Assembly (NCBI RefSeq): GCF_009363535.1
Contig: NZ_CP045369.1
Span: 4,455,001-4,519,000 of the forward strand
DNA: 64,000 nucleotides
Reading direction: 5' to 3'
Source: Microbulbifer sp. THAF38
GTDB lineage: Bacteria > Pseudomonadota > Gammaproteobacteria > Pseudomonadales > Cellvibrionaceae
Shown piece after piece: positions 43,995 through 53,051 of this stretch. The translations under genes and the position numbers were made by a program. The first letter of the stretch is position 1. Each line of letters begins with the position of its first letter. The notes under the pieces were generated by a model. That model worked only from the letters and a program-made list of their open reading frames with translations. It was not told where the DNA came from and made no database searches.

Positions 43995-45323
43995 ATGAGT
44001 AAAACCCTGAACTCAATAGATCCTTTAAATAACGAAGTTATCGGCAGTGTCGATATTTGTTATGAAGACGATTTAAAAAAATTGCTGCAACAGGCCAAGC
44101 AGGCACAGGTTGAGTGGGGCAAAAAATCCCTTCAGCAGCGTGTACAGCTTGTACAACAAGCCTATAAGCAGCTTGAACCCATACAGGCGAAATTGGCAAA
44201 ACTGGTTAGCCGTGAGATGGGCAAAGATGCGCGGCGGGCCAGCTACGAGGCGGGTGGCGCCATTCACAGTGGCCCCTGGTTGGCCGGAGATTCCGGTGAG
44301 GCCCTACGCGGCCAGCGCCAGGGTAACAGTGAAATTCAATATCGTCCGTTAGGCGTGGTCGCGGTTATTTCCCCCTGGAATTATCCCCTGGCGATGGCCA
44401 ATAACCTGATCGTACCGGCACTGATTGCCGGCAACAGCGTGGTTTTAAAACCCTCCGAAGAAACCCCGCTGGTTGCAGACCTACTGGTAAAAACCCTGAA
44501 CCAGTCGCTGCCCAACGGGGTATTACAGATTGCCCATGGAGATGGAAAAACTGGAGAAGCCCTGGTCAAAGCGGATATCAATATGGTCGCTTTTACCGGC
44601 TCCCGTGCAACCGGCCAGGCCATCATGGCCAATGCCGCTCCCAAGTTAAAACGCCTGATCATGGAGTTAGGCGGTAATGATCCCATGCTGGTTTTGGCCA
44701 GCGCCGATATTCACCGCGCCGCACAATTTGCCGTAGCTTCCAGTTTTGAAAATGCCGGACAAATGTGCACTTCAACCGAGCGTGTATATGTAGACGAGCG
44801 TATCGCGGATCAGTTTGAACAAGCGGTAGTTGCCATTGCAAAAAATTATCGCACCGGTGGTTGGCCAGAAGGGGATGTCGATATAGGTCCACTGGTCAAT
44901 TCCCGTCAGCATCAAAAAGTGGTTCGGCATATTCATGACGCCATAGAGAAGGGCGCAACGCTTTTGCTAGGCGAAAAATCCCCCAAACTTCCTTTTATTC
45001 CTCCCACGGTCATCAGTGGTATCAAACCGGGTATGCAACTTGAGGACGAAGAAACTTTTGGCCCGGTAGTCGCAATAGACCGCTTCAGCACTATTGAAGA
45101 GGGGATTTACAGGGCCAACGACTCTGTATACGGCTTGGGCGCCGTGGTATTTGGCAAGTCAGATGCCAAGGAAGTCGCAAATCAACTGCAGGCGGGCATG
45201 ATCGGTATTAACCAGAGTGCCGGTGGAACACCATGGGTAGGCGCCAAACAGAGTGGTTTTGGCTACCACGGTGGGGCTGAGGGACACCGACAATTTGCCC
45301 AGCTCACCCTTATTAATCATTAA
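43995..45323 (+). CDS. NAD(P)-dependent aldehyde dehydrogenase
   Basis: A 442-residue aldehyde dehydrogenase, somewhat shorter than the usual 480, as in the succinate-semialdehyde-dehydrogenase-like group. The nucleotide site includes AVISPWNYPLAM near residue 121 and AFTGSRATGQAI. The general base is in LIMELGGNDPM near residue 224, and the catalytic cysteine in ENAGQMCTSTERVYV near residue 257. It lies 27 bases after the CmcJ-like gene and 38 before the 2OG oxygenase, so it is in the same operon and probably oxidises the aldehyde made by one of them. Confidence 0.92.
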   Translation: MSKTLNSIDPLNNEVIGSVDICYEDDLKKLLQQAKQAQVEWGKKSLQQRVQLVQQAYKQLEPIQAKLAKLVSREMGKDARRASYEAGGAIHSGPWLAGDSGEALRGQRQGNSEIQYRPLGVVAVISPWNYPLAMANNLIVPALIAGNSVVLKPSEETPLVADLLVKTLNQSLPNGVLQIAHGDGKTGEALVKADINMVAFTGSRATGQAIMANAAPKLKRLIMELGGNDPMLVLASADIHRAAQFAVASSFENAGQMCTSTERVYVDERIADQFEQAVVAIAKNYRTGGWPEGDVDIGPLVNSRQHQKVVRHIHDAIEKGATLLLGEKSPKLPFIPPTVISGIKPGMQLEDEETFGPVVAIDRFSTIEEGIYRANDSVYGLGAVVFGKSDAKEVANQLQAGMIGINQSAGGTPWVGAKQSGFGYHGGAEGHRQFAQLTLINH

Positions 45324-45361
45324 TTAAAAAACCGAGTGCAGATATTTTGGACGAAGTCATT

Positions 45362-46180
45362 ATGCCAAACTCTCCAGACATCGCGATGAATCCAGCAACT
45401 GAGGCCAACAGCAGCCTTGAGCAGGATTTCTTTATTATCGCCAGGGAACCCGGTGCGGAACATCCTGCTCTGCCCACCTGGGCCGCACGACTGGAAAACC
45501 CAGCCTCACTCAAAAATAGCGCCCCGTCTTTGGTTCAGCGCAGAGAGATTGCCGAGGTGCCCGGTGCTTTTCAATTACTCAATGTATTTTCCAGTGAGGA
45601 ATGCCAGCGTCTCATCGATATCACTGCAAATATCGGTTATCTGCCAGATGCCGCCGTTTCTTTGCCCAGGGAGGTACGCCATAACGACAGCCTTACCTGG
45701 GTGGTAGATGAAACTACCGAACGGCTAATCTGGCAGCGGTGCAGCGCATTTATGCAGGACCCCAATGGCTACTTTGAAGGGCGGGAGCCAGTGGGTCTCA
45801 ATCAGCGCTTTCGCTTTTATCGTTATGGCGAAGGTGATTACTTTCAATTTCACACCGATGGAGCCTGGCCGGGCAGCCGAATCATAGATGGCCAGTTGGT
45901 CGCTAATGGTTTTCCAGACCGTTTTAGCGAAATGACTTTTCTAGTGTTACTCAGTGAAGATTTTGATGGCGGCGCCACACGTTTTCGTGTCAATGCAGAT
46001 AACCCCTACCAACAGCCCAGCCGGCACTCCATGGAGGATATTGATGTAAGAACCCCCGCAGGATCTGTGCTATGTTTCCCCCATGGTATGCACCCCTTGC
46101 ATAGGATCCACAGCTCAACGCCAATTACTCGTGGAATAAAATATATTATTCGTACAGATATATTATTTCTTCAGGATTGA
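45362..46180 (+). CDS. 2OG-Fe(II) oxygenase (prolyl 4-hydroxylase-like)
   Basis: A 272-residue protein from the ATG at 45362 (a TTG at 45347 is in frame). The C-terminal two thirds is a double-stranded beta-helix: iron ligands are the HxD in FQFHTDGAWPGS near residue 167 and a distal histidine in FPHGMHPLHRIHS near residue 245, with 2-oxoglutarate-binding Arg candidates in TRGIKYIIRTD. The stretch FRFYRYGEGDYFQ is typical of prolyl-4-hydroxylase-type enzymes. It is the last gene of the LysR-linked group. The substrate is unknown. Confidence 0.85.
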   Translation: MPNSPDIAMNPATEANSSLEQDFFIIAREPGAEHPALPTWAARLENPASLKNSAPSLVQRREIAEVPGAFQLLNVFSSEECQRLIDITANIGYLPDAAVSLPREVRHNDSLTWVVDETTERLIWQRCSAFMQDPNGYFEGREPVGLNQRFRFYRYGEGDYFQFHTDGAWPGSRIIDGQLVANGFPDRFSEMTFLVLLSEDFDGGATRFRVNADNPYQQPSRHSMEDIDVRTPAGSVLCFPHGMHPLHRIHSSTPITRGIKYIIRTDILFLQD

Positions 46181-46409
46181 TTAAGAGGTTATCAATTTTT
46201 GATTTTATAAAAACCTGTATAGAACATTCAGCCACAGGGAAGTGGCTCCAACTAAATAACAATAAATCGCACTTAGAGCTTCCCTAAAGCCGCTGTAAAT
46301 AATCTAAAGCCCGACTTATATACTACGCCCTCCATCGAAGTGTTACCTTAATGTTTATGTCAAGCTGCACTGCCAATCTGATCGCAACGGCATATTCGGG
46401 TGTGTACTT

Positions 46410-47042
46410 ATGGAATTGATAGAATATTTACAGAGTCATTTTTATAGCAAAGAGAGGCTGCTATCGCTAAGCGGTTTAAGGCAAGAAGAGTTTGCAAACT
46501 ACCAGAATGCCCTTGTTATGCCTAAAGCTTCCTACACGCTGGCACTGGGTCTGCAATGCCATTCATTCTTCGGCACTCATAATGAATCCCATAACCGAGA
46601 GTTCTATGCCAAAGGTTATGTATCCTGGTTAAAAGACCTTCGTCTACAAAATAATCCAAAACAGATTTTTGATCTATTTAAAACAAGGTACACGGATACA
46701 ATCTATCAATTAAAATCTATTGGCCATAACTGTTCCGATATAAGAATGGACAAGGGGCCTGCCACGCATATCGAAAACGAGTGGAAACACTTTATCGATG
46801 GAACTTATGGGCTATGCACCAAAAGCGGACTCCCCGAGGATATAGCCCGTAAAGAGCTGGCCTCTCTAGAGATCAAGGAGCTAGCGAAAGAGAGAAACCT
46901 CAGCAGAATAGGCCTACAAAAATTACAGAGGGCTATTGACCTACTAGAGAGCGCCAGCAGCCTTTTCGCACCCCATGAGCGCCACAAGAGTTCGAGGCAA
47001 ATACTGATTAATGATATTCGCCAACAATTTAACTTAAAATAA
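46410..47042 (+). CDS. Hypothetical protein, possibly DUF6058 family
   Basis: A 210-residue protein without signal or membrane segments. The N-terminal part has LIEYLQSHFYSKERLLSLSG, then MPKASYTLALGLQCHSFFG and REFYAKGYVSWLKDL. This layout recalls DUF6058 proteins, which are often listed near natural-product genes; the match is from memory and not secure. The rest is helical and charged. It lies 230 bases after the oxygenase operon and could be linked to it. Base composition is more AT-rich than that of neighbours. Confidence 0.6.
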   Translation: MELIEYLQSHFYSKERLLSLSGLRQEEFANYQNALVMPKASYTLALGLQCHSFFGTHNESHNREFYAKGYVSWLKDLRLQNNPKQIFDLFKTRYTDTIYQLKSIGHNCSDIRMDKGPATHIENEWKHFIDGTYGLCTKSGLPEDIARKELASLEIKELAKERNLSRIGLQKLQRAIDLLESASSLFAPHERHKSSRQILINDIRQQFNLK

Positions 47043-47227
47043 ATATACTTAGTGAGCCTATCTCACAGACCTGCACAAACACTGTCACACCAGGCCAAAT
47101 AGAGGTTGTAGGTTAAAGCAAATCCTTATGACTATTTGGTCTTGCATATACTAAACATATATACCTCTATAAAATCCCGCCCCTTTAATCGGCTCAAGCC
47201 TCTCCGCACTTATATTAGAGATATTCC

Positions 47228-48730
47228 ATGAAAAGCAGAGTTTACTGCCTTATATCCTTTCTATTGCTATCCGTCTTGACGGTATCAGCCTACGCTAGAG
47301 ATTGGCGGGAATATAAAAGCACTAACTTTACCGTCTACTCTGATGTTTCACCGAAAAAAGCCGAGGCCTTATTGCGCGAGCTGGAAAAATTTCGCCGTGC
47401 CTCACTTATGGTAACAGGCATGGAAGATCGCCCAGAAAATTCTAGACTTAGGGTATATCACTTTAATAGCTCTAAAGAGTTTGAAAAATTCTCCGGAAAA
47501 AGAAGTATCGGAGGCTTTTATACCAACACTATTAATGGCCCCTTAATTTTCTCTCAGGAAAACAAACGTGGCATATTTAGTGGCCAAGCAATCATGTTTC
47601 ATGAATATGTTCACCATCTTATGCGTGAGCGCGGTTCCATGCGTTACCCTAGGTGGTATTCAGAGGGATTCGCAGAGTTACTAGCCAGCGCGACTATTGA
47701 CAAGGATTCCATCACCATCGGCAACGTTCCTGAGTGGAGAGCTTACTCTCTGGAAGAAGGTCCTTTGAAAGCAAGAGAAATTCTTCAGCCGGATTACAGT
47801 AGAAAAGGTTGGAAACATGCTAACCAGTATTACGCCAGTGCATGGTTATTATTACACTATTTATTTTTCAGCGAAGATGCCAGAGAAAATTCATACCATG
47901 AAAAAACTAAAAATTACCTTATGGACATCAATAATGGAGGAGATCCACTAGATCTCTTTACACAACATTATGATATCCGAGAGGAAGATTTGGATATCGC
48001 ATTAACTCTCTACCTAAAAGAACGGCGTCGGTCGGGATACAAGGTTAATCTAACCCAAAATGCCTTTAAAATCGAAAAGCGCAAACTGAACCATAATGAA
48101 AAATCCCTATTACTGGCGGAACGAGCGGTTGATCTAGAAAGATACGATCAGGCGTTAAGATATCTGAATAAAGTAAAAAAAGATGCTGCCAAATTACCTG
48201 GAGTTATCGCTCTGAAAGCGAATCTATTGATGCACAATCAGCAGGAGGCTGCGGCACAGACTTTATTTCAGGAATTATCAGAAATATCTGATTTAAATCA
48301 TACAGCGGCTACGAATCTATCTGTTTACCATTTATATAGCTTACAGAATACGCTTGAATCCCGACAATGGGATGAGGGGAACTATACCAAAACGGTGCAT
48401 TATGCAGATATGGCTATAGCGCTAAATCCGGCTTCCCTATCGGCTTACCAGTACAAATGGATGGCTCAGCAGTACAAAGGCGAAAGTGTTGCCGCACTGA
48501 AAACCATGATGGCGGCCTATCAGAAGAATCCAAATAGTATTGAAATAAATAGCGCTATTGGCTTTCACCTCGCAAAACTTAAAAAGCCAAAACTCGCAAA
48601 GCCGTTTCTGGAAAGAACTCTGGCCTGGTCCCACAATCACAAAGTTCGATCACGCGCTAAAAAATTACTCGATTGGGTCGCAAAAGAAACTTCCACAGGC
48701 AGTGAAACAAGTTCAGGACAGGCATCCTGA
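47228..48730 (+). CDS. Exported HExxH metallopeptidase-like protein with TPR-type tail
   Basis: A 500-residue protein with a signal peptide (MKSRVYCLISFLLLSVLTVS, cleaved after AYA). The N-terminal domain resembles gluzincin-type peptidases: DWREYKSTNFTVYSDVSPKK, the zinc motif HEYVHHLMRER at about residue 129, and the third ligand in YPRWYSEGFAELLAS about 25 residues later. The C-terminal half (about 280-480) is helical with TPR-like units such as LLAERAVDLERYDQALRYL and SLSAYQYKWMAQQYKGE. It should act in the periplasm or outside the cell. The target is unknown. Confidence 0.75.
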   Translation: MKSRVYCLISFLLLSVLTVSAYARDWREYKSTNFTVYSDVSPKKAEALLRELEKFRRASLMVTGMEDRPENSRLRVYHFNSSKEFEKFSGKRSIGGFYTNTINGPLIFSQENKRGIFSGQAIMFHEYVHHLMRERGSMRYPRWYSEGFAELLASATIDKDSITIGNVPEWRAYSLEEGPLKAREILQPDYSRKGWKHANQYYASAWLLLHYLFFSEDARENSYHEKTKNYLMDINNGGDPLDLFTQHYDIREEDLDIALTLYLKERRRSGYKVNLTQNAFKIEKRKLNHNEKSLLLAERAVDLERYDQALRYLNKVKKDAAKLPGVIALKANLLMHNQQEAAAQTLFQELSEISDLNHTAATNLSVYHLYSLQNTLESRQWDEGNYTKTVHYADMAIALNPASLSAYQYKWMAQQYKGESVAALKTMMAAYQKNPNSIEINSAIGFHLAKLKKPKLAKPFLERTLAWSHNHKVRSRAKKLLDWVAKETSTGSETSSGQAS

Positions 48731-48755
48731 GTCCGAGCGCTAGATCAAGTCTACA

Positions 48756-48784
48756 AGCACGTAGAGAATTGCTCTCTACGTGCT
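48756..48784. terminator. Hairpin between convergent peptidase-like gene and map
   Basis: AGCACGTAGAGA (48756-48767) and TCTCTACGTGCT (48773-48784) form a perfect 12-bp stem with a 5-base loop. It lies between two convergent genes and can end both; no long T-run is present. Confidence 0.65.
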
Positions 48785-48811
48785 ATGAAAGCGAAGAAAT
48801 TAGTCTCTCCC

Positions 48812-49588
48812 CTAACTCTTCTTTTCCTCTTCCCGCAAAGTCAGCACTTCATATCCATCCGCCGTAACCAGCACTGTGTGCTCCCACTGCGCGGAGAGCC
48901 TGCCATCTTTGGTCACCACGGTCCAACCGTCTTTTTTGAGTTTGGTTTTGCGATTGCCCTGATTGATCATGGGCTCAATCGTAAATGTCATCCCCTCGCG
49001 TAAAACAGCTCCGCTGCCCGCCCGGCCAAAGTGCATTACCTGGGGTTCTTCATGCATTTCACGGCCAATACCATGGCCACAGTATTCACGCACCACACTG
49101 AACCCGCGCTTTTCAACATACTGTTGGATCGAATGGCCCACATCACCAAAAGTCGCGCCGGGTTTTACGGTGTGAATACCGGCCCACATGGCATCGTAAC
49201 AACACTGCACCAGTTTTTTGGCAATGGGCGTTACGCTGCCAATCATATACATCTTGCTGGAGTCGGCGATATAACCGGACTTTTCCAGGGTAATATCCAC
49301 GTTGACGATATCGCCATCACGCAACGCCTGTCCCTCGCGAGGCATGCCGTGGCATACCACCTCATTAATGGAGGTATTAAGAGAGTAGGGATAGTCGTAT
49401 TGCCCCTTGCTGGCCGGGCGCGCCTGCAACTCCCGGGTAATAAACGTTTCCACCCGGTCGTTAATTTCCATGGTGGTAATACCCGGCTTCACAATACCAT
49501 CGAGCATAGCGAACACGCGGCTCAATAATTCACCGGAGTTACGCATCAACGCCTGTTCCCTGGCGGTCTTGATTTTTATGTTATTCAC
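48812..49588 (-). CDS. map: Type I methionine aminopeptidase
   Basis: A 258-residue metalloenzyme that removes the initiator methionine. Ligand-bearing segments are VDITLEKSGYIADSSKMY (Asp pair), GHGIGREMHEEP (His) and GMTFTIEPMIN (Glu), with a final Glu in SAQWEHTVLVT. It is not the rpsB-linked housekeeping arrangement: it overlaps a small ParD-like gene by 8 bases. A second map gene may therefore exist elsewhere in the genome. Confidence 0.95.
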   Translation of the reverse strand: MNNIKIKTAREQALMRNSGELLSRVFAMLDGIVKPGITTMEINDRVETFITRELQARPASKGQYDYPYSLNTSINEVVCHGMPREGQALRDGDIVNVDITLEKSGYIADSSKMYMIGSVTPIAKKLVQCCYDAMWAGIHTVKPGATFGDVGHSIQQYVEKRGFSVVREYCGHGIGREMHEEPQVMHFGRAGSGAVLREGMTFTIEPMINQGNRKTKLKKDGWTVVTKDGRLSAQWEHTVLVTADGYEVLTLREEEKKS

Positions 49589-49787
49589 GAGTGAGCTCTT
49601 CCAGAGTAAATGATTCGGTGCGTAGTAGCTTCTTGCACAACTGGCTGTAACTGAGCTCCGGGTTCAGCTCGGCCAACATGCCGATCTTTATCCAGTACTC
49701 GGCCTGCGCGTTAATAGAACGCGCCAGCGTGGTACTCGCTTTACGGATTTCATCGTGCAATTCATCCGAGATCTTAACGATACCCAT
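49581..49787 (-). CDS. ParD-like small regulatory protein
   Basis: A 68-residue protein from the ATG at 49787 (MGIVKISDELHDEIRKASTT); a GTG at 49796 would add three residues. The N-terminus looks like a ribbon-helix-helix DNA-binding fold, as in ParD antitoxins, followed by AEYWIKIGMLAELNPELSY. No ParE-type toxin is adjacent; instead it overlaps map by 8 bases. A ParD-like gene with a type I methionine aminopeptidase is a recurrent bacterial pairing. Its own promoter region has a large palindrome suitable for autoregulation. Confidence 0.78.
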   Translation of the reverse strand: MGIVKISDELHDEIRKASTTLARSINAQAEYWIKIGMLAELNPELSYSQLCKKLLRTESFTLEELTRE

Positions 49788-49790
49788 TTT

Positions 49791-49825
49791 ATACACCGTA
49801 TATATAATTTATATATAAAGTGTAT
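49791..49825. promoter_or_regulatory. 35-bp palindrome upstream of the ParD-like gene
   Basis: The sequence from ATACAC (49791-49796) to GTGTAT (49820-49825) is symmetric about position 49808, with an alternating TATATATA core and only two mismatched pairs (49797/49819 and 49798/49818). It starts 4 bases upstream of the ParD-like ATG. Ribbon-helix-helix proteins bind such dyads, so it is probably an autoregulatory operator that could also affect the divergent oxidoreductase gene. Confidence 0.7.
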
Positions 49826-49941
49826 ATCGCCTTATACTAGATGCGCAAGGCGGTATGAAAGGTTGAAATTATGCAACTTGTTGCATAGTCAATATTTGAG
49901 CGATATGGTTGAGACATAAAAATAAAAGTGATGAGGCCACC

Positions 49942-51645
49942 ATGTTCGAAACTACTGAAAAGAAACGCAGCGCCCCCAAGCCCAGCCGCCTGCGTATTGG
50001 CCAGCGTTACCGTGCCAGTCGCTTGAACGGCCCCTACGATGCCCTGGTAATCGGCTCTGGAATCGGCGGCCTGACTACCGCCGCCATGCTGAGTGCCACC
50101 GGTAAGAAGGTACTGGTCCTGGAGCAGCACTACACCGCCGGCGGCTATACCCATGCCTACGATCGCAATGGCTACGAGTGGGATGTCGGCGTGCACTACA
50201 TTGGCGATGTGGGCGAACACCCCACCATGACTGGCAGGATTTTCGACTTTATCACCGGTGGTAAGTTGCACTGGGCGCCGATGGACGACACCTACGATCG
50301 CATTTGTATCGGCGAGGAGCAGTTTGATCTGCGCGCCGGTCGCCAGGCGTTTATTGATGAATTGGTCAAACATTTCCCCGCCGAACGGGAGAATATTGAA
50401 CGTTACCTGGCCCGTCTCAACGAGGTGGCCAAGTCCATGCAGCGCATGGCAATGGAGAAACTGTTTCCCAGCTGGTGCGGCCCCTTTATGCGCCTGTGGC
50501 GCAAGCTGCGCGATCCTTCCTGGTTGAACAAAACCACCCGCGAAGTGCTGGGCGAGATCACCGGTAATGAAAAACTGATTTCGGTGCTCACCGGCCAGTG
50601 GGGCGACAACGGCATGGCGCCGGCACAGAGCAGTTTTATTATTCACGCCCTGATCGCCAAGCATTATTTGTATGGCGGCTACTACCCGGTAGGCGGTGCC
50701 AGTAAGATTTCCGAGACCATTATTCCGCAGATTCAGGCCAGTGGCGGCGATGTTTTTACCTATGCCAAGGTGGAAACCATTCTGTTAGATGGCAATAAAG
50801 TTCGCGGCCTGCGTATGAGCGATGGCACCGAAATCGAGGCGCCCGTAGTGATTTCCGGAGCCGGTGTATTTAATACCTTCGAGAGACTGCTGCCCCAGAG
50901 TGCCAGTGAGCGCCTTGGCTACCTGCACGACCTGAAAACTGTCACTCCCTCCATGTCTCATCTGTGCCTGTATATCGGCCTGGAAAAAACCGCCGAAGAA
51001 CTACAGCTGCCGAAAACCAATTACTGGCTCTATACCAGTGAGAACTACGAGGAGGATATGCAGGCCTTCCTGCAGGATAGCGACAAAGATATTCCGCTAG
51101 CCTATATCTCTTTCCCCTCGGCCAAGGACCCCACCTTTACCCAGCGCTATCCTGGGCGCGCCACTATCGAAATCGTTGCCCCGGCCAATTACGATTGGTT
51201 CGCCCAGTGGAGCGACAAACCCTGGGGCAAGCGCGGTGATGACTACGAGACCCTAAAAGAGGCCTTCAGCCAGCGTTTATTGGAGCACTTGTATAAGCAT
51301 TTCCCCCATCTGCGTGGGCAAATCGATTACTACGAGTTATCCACACCGCTGTCGACGGATTATTTCTGCTTCTATCCACGCGGTGAAATCTATGGCCTCG
51401 ACCACGATCCCAAGCGCTTTGAGCAGCGCTGGCTGAGACCCAAGACGCGACTCAATGGGCTCTATCTCACCGGCCAAGATGTAATGAGCTGTGGCGTGGC
51501 TGGGGCGATGATCTCGGGGGTACTAACGGCCCAGAGCATTCTCGGCTTGCGCCAGGGTGGGAAGTTGATGCGTCAGGTTATTAGTGGCCAGCCTTTCCAG
51601 GCTCCGGCAAGCGGCGGTGAGGAGTTGGGCAAAGCATCCACCTGA
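49942..51645 (+). CDS. FAD-dependent oxidoreductase, RetSat/CrtI-like
   Basis: A 567-residue flavoprotein from the ATG at 49942 (GAGG six bases upstream; 49909 is a longer alternative). The dinucleotide site is ALVIGSGIGGLTTAAMLSAT near residue 36, followed by VLVLEQHYTAGGYTHAY. The C-terminal FAD motif is LYLTGQDVMSCGVAGAM near residue 518. It belongs with phytoene desaturases and retinol saturases, which add or remove hydrogens in long isoprenoid or lipid chains. No carotenoid genes lie nearby, so the substrate is open. It is divergent from the ParD-like gene and ends at a strong terminator. Confidence 0.85.
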   Translation: MFETTEKKRSAPKPSRLRIGQRYRASRLNGPYDALVIGSGIGGLTTAAMLSATGKKVLVLEQHYTAGGYTHAYDRNGYEWDVGVHYIGDVGEHPTMTGRIFDFITGGKLHWAPMDDTYDRICIGEEQFDLRAGRQAFIDELVKHFPAERENIERYLARLNEVAKSMQRMAMEKLFPSWCGPFMRLWRKLRDPSWLNKTTREVLGEITGNEKLISVLTGQWGDNGMAPAQSSFIIHALIAKHYLYGGYYPVGGASKISETIIPQIQASGGDVFTYAKVETILLDGNKVRGLRMSDGTEIEAPVVISGAGVFNTFERLLPQSASERLGYLHDLKTVTPSMSHLCLYIGLEKTAEELQLPKTNYWLYTSENYEEDMQAFLQDSDKDIPLAYISFPSAKDPTFTQRYPGRATIEIVAPANYDWFAQWSDKPWGKRGDDYETLKEAFSQRLLEHLYKHFPHLRGQIDYYELSTPLSTDYFCFYPRGEIYGLDHDPKRFEQRWLRPKTRLNGLYLTGQDVMSCGVAGAMISGVLTAQSILGLRQGGKLMRQVISGQPFQAPASGGEELGKAST

Positions 51646-51683
51646 TAAGCCGACAATAAAGATGGTTCGACAACCGCAATAAT

Positions 51684-51714
51684 AAAAAACCCGGCATTCA
51701 TTGCCGGGTTTTTT
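51684..51714. terminator. Bidirectional terminator after the oxidoreductase
   Basis: AAAAAACCCGGCA and TGCCGGGTTTTTT pair around TTCAT, with a T-run on both strands. It lies between convergent genes and should end both the oxidoreductase and the OmpA-family gene. Confidence 0.92.
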
Positions 51715-51722
51715 ATTTGAAT

Positions 51723-52316
51723 TTATGGGCTCGGAGATGTCTTCAATCGAGGCAATCGACTGGGCATTCGATCAAAATTGAGCACCCGGATAACCAGGCG
51801 TCGGTTTTCCCTTTGCCCCGCCTTGCTCTCGTTATCGGCGATAGGATCTGTATCGCCATAACCCTGGGCGCGCATGCGCTCGCCGTCAATACCGCGCTCT
51901 ATCAAAAAATTGCGCACCCAGTCAGCACGCCACTGAGAAAGATGCAGATTTTTCTTTGGGTCACCGTCATTATCTGTGTGCCCCTCAATCGTAATTCGCA
52001 TCTCGGGGAAATCGCGCATGATCACCAGCAGTGCTTCCAGGTCGGCGATGCTATCCATGCGCGGTGCGAAACCACCGGGGTCAAACTCTAAACGCAACCG
52101 GAAAGTATCGCCTCCTTTGCGGGAATTTCCGCGCAGGAAGCGTACCAAATCATCGGCAAAAGGAGCCGCCTGTCGTGCCTGCTTCTCACTCTCACCGGAC
52201 TGCACCACAGACTGAGGCTCAAGGGCGTATTTCCTGTTGGGATCGGGGTTGGGGCAGCCGGCAAGTAGCAATACCAGCAGGGCGAGATAGCAGACGAATA
52301 AAGGCTTGCCCGCCAT
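51723..52316 (-). CDS. OmpA-family lipoprotein
   Basis: A 197-residue lipoprotein from the ATG at 52316, which gives the signal peptide MAGKPLFVCYLALLVLLLAG with lipobox LAGC; GGAAG lies 10 bases upstream. The C-terminal OmpA domain (about residues 90-190) binds peptidoglycan: MRITIEGHTDNDGDPKKNL, LSQWRADWVRNFL and RAQGYGDTDPIADNESKAGQ, then RENRRLVIRV. It anchors the outer membrane to the cell wall. It is not next to tol genes, so it is not Pal of the tol-pal system. Confidence 0.88.
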   Translation of the reverse strand: MAGKPLFVCYLALLVLLLAGCPNPDPNRKYALEPQSVVQSGESEKQARQAAPFADDLVRFLRGNSRKGGDTFRLRLEFDPGGFAPRMDSIADLEALLVIMRDFPEMRITIEGHTDNDGDPKKNLHLSQWRADWVRNFLIERGIDGERMRAQGYGDTDPIADNESKAGQRENRRLVIRVLNFDRMPSRLPRLKTSPSP

Positions 52317-52389
52317 AGACAAAACTTCCGGTTTGCAGACGTCAAATTCAGTGTAGAACAAGCTGCCGGAGGGAGGAGATGTCTAGCCG

Positions 52390-53037
52390 TTAGAGGAAGT
52401 TCAACACCGCCATCATATCGCTAACTACCCTGGCACCGCGCTGCTCCAGCTGTGGCGCTCTCTGACTATGGGTGCTGTAGCCAACCACGCGCATGCCGGC
52501 GGCTACCGCGGCTTCCACACCGGCGTTGGAGTCCTCCACGACCAGACAGCGCTCCGGCTTCACCCCCATGCTAGTAGCCGCATGCAGGAATAGCTCCGGC
52601 CAGGGTTTACCCCTGGAGACATCCTCAGCACTGAAGATCCTGCCGTCGAAGTAGTCGTAGAGACCGGTTTTATTCAGGGTCAGCTGCATTTTCTGGTGCG
52701 AGCCCGATGAGGCCACACAGCTGCGCATGCCGATCTGCTGTAAGTGATCGAGCAAGCCCTCAATGCCGGCTATGGGCTCCAGCTCCGCGTGGAATGCCTC
52801 GCGGATGCGGCGCTCGGTATTACCAAAATAATTGTCCGGCAGGGGGCCGCCGAAACGCTTCTCGATTTCCAGTAGGCAATCCCTGGCAGGCCGGCCGCTG
52901 AATTGCTCATCCAGCTCCTCCGCAGTGGTGGCCATACCCAACTTATTCATTTCTTCAGCCAGGATGCGGCAGACGATACTCTCGCTATCTACCAGCACAC
53001 CGTCGCAATCAAAAATGATCAAATCTGTGGAAGACAT
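52390..53037 (-). CDS. HAD superfamily hydrolase, subfamily IA
   Basis: A 215-residue phosphatase or phosphomutase-like HAD protein. Motif I is IIFDCDGVLVDSES near residue 10; motif II is the serine in SCVASSGSHQK near residue 111; motif III and IV cover KPWPELFLHAA and CLVVEDSNAGVEAAVAAG near residue 170. The four-helix cap follows motif I, as in beta-phosphoglucomutase and YieH-type phosphatases. The exact phosphate substrate cannot be told. A small membrane-protein gene starts 14 bases upstream in the same direction. Confidence 0.88.
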   Translation of the reverse strand: MSSTDLIIFDCDGVLVDSESIVCRILAEEMNKLGMATTAEELDEQFSGRPARDCLLEIEKRFGGPLPDNYFGNTERRIREAFHAELEPIAGIEGLLDHLQQIGMRSCVASSGSHQKMQLTLNKTGLYDYFDGRIFSAEDVSRGKPWPELFLHAATSMGVKPERCLVVEDSNAGVEAAVAAGMRVVGYSTHSQRAPQLEQRGARVVSDMMAVLNFL

Positions 53038-53051
53038 GGGACCCCATAAAA

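Noticed and set aside
49581-49787. Classical ParD-ParE toxin-antitoxin pair
   Set aside because: No ParE-like gene is adjacent on either side; the partner gene is map.
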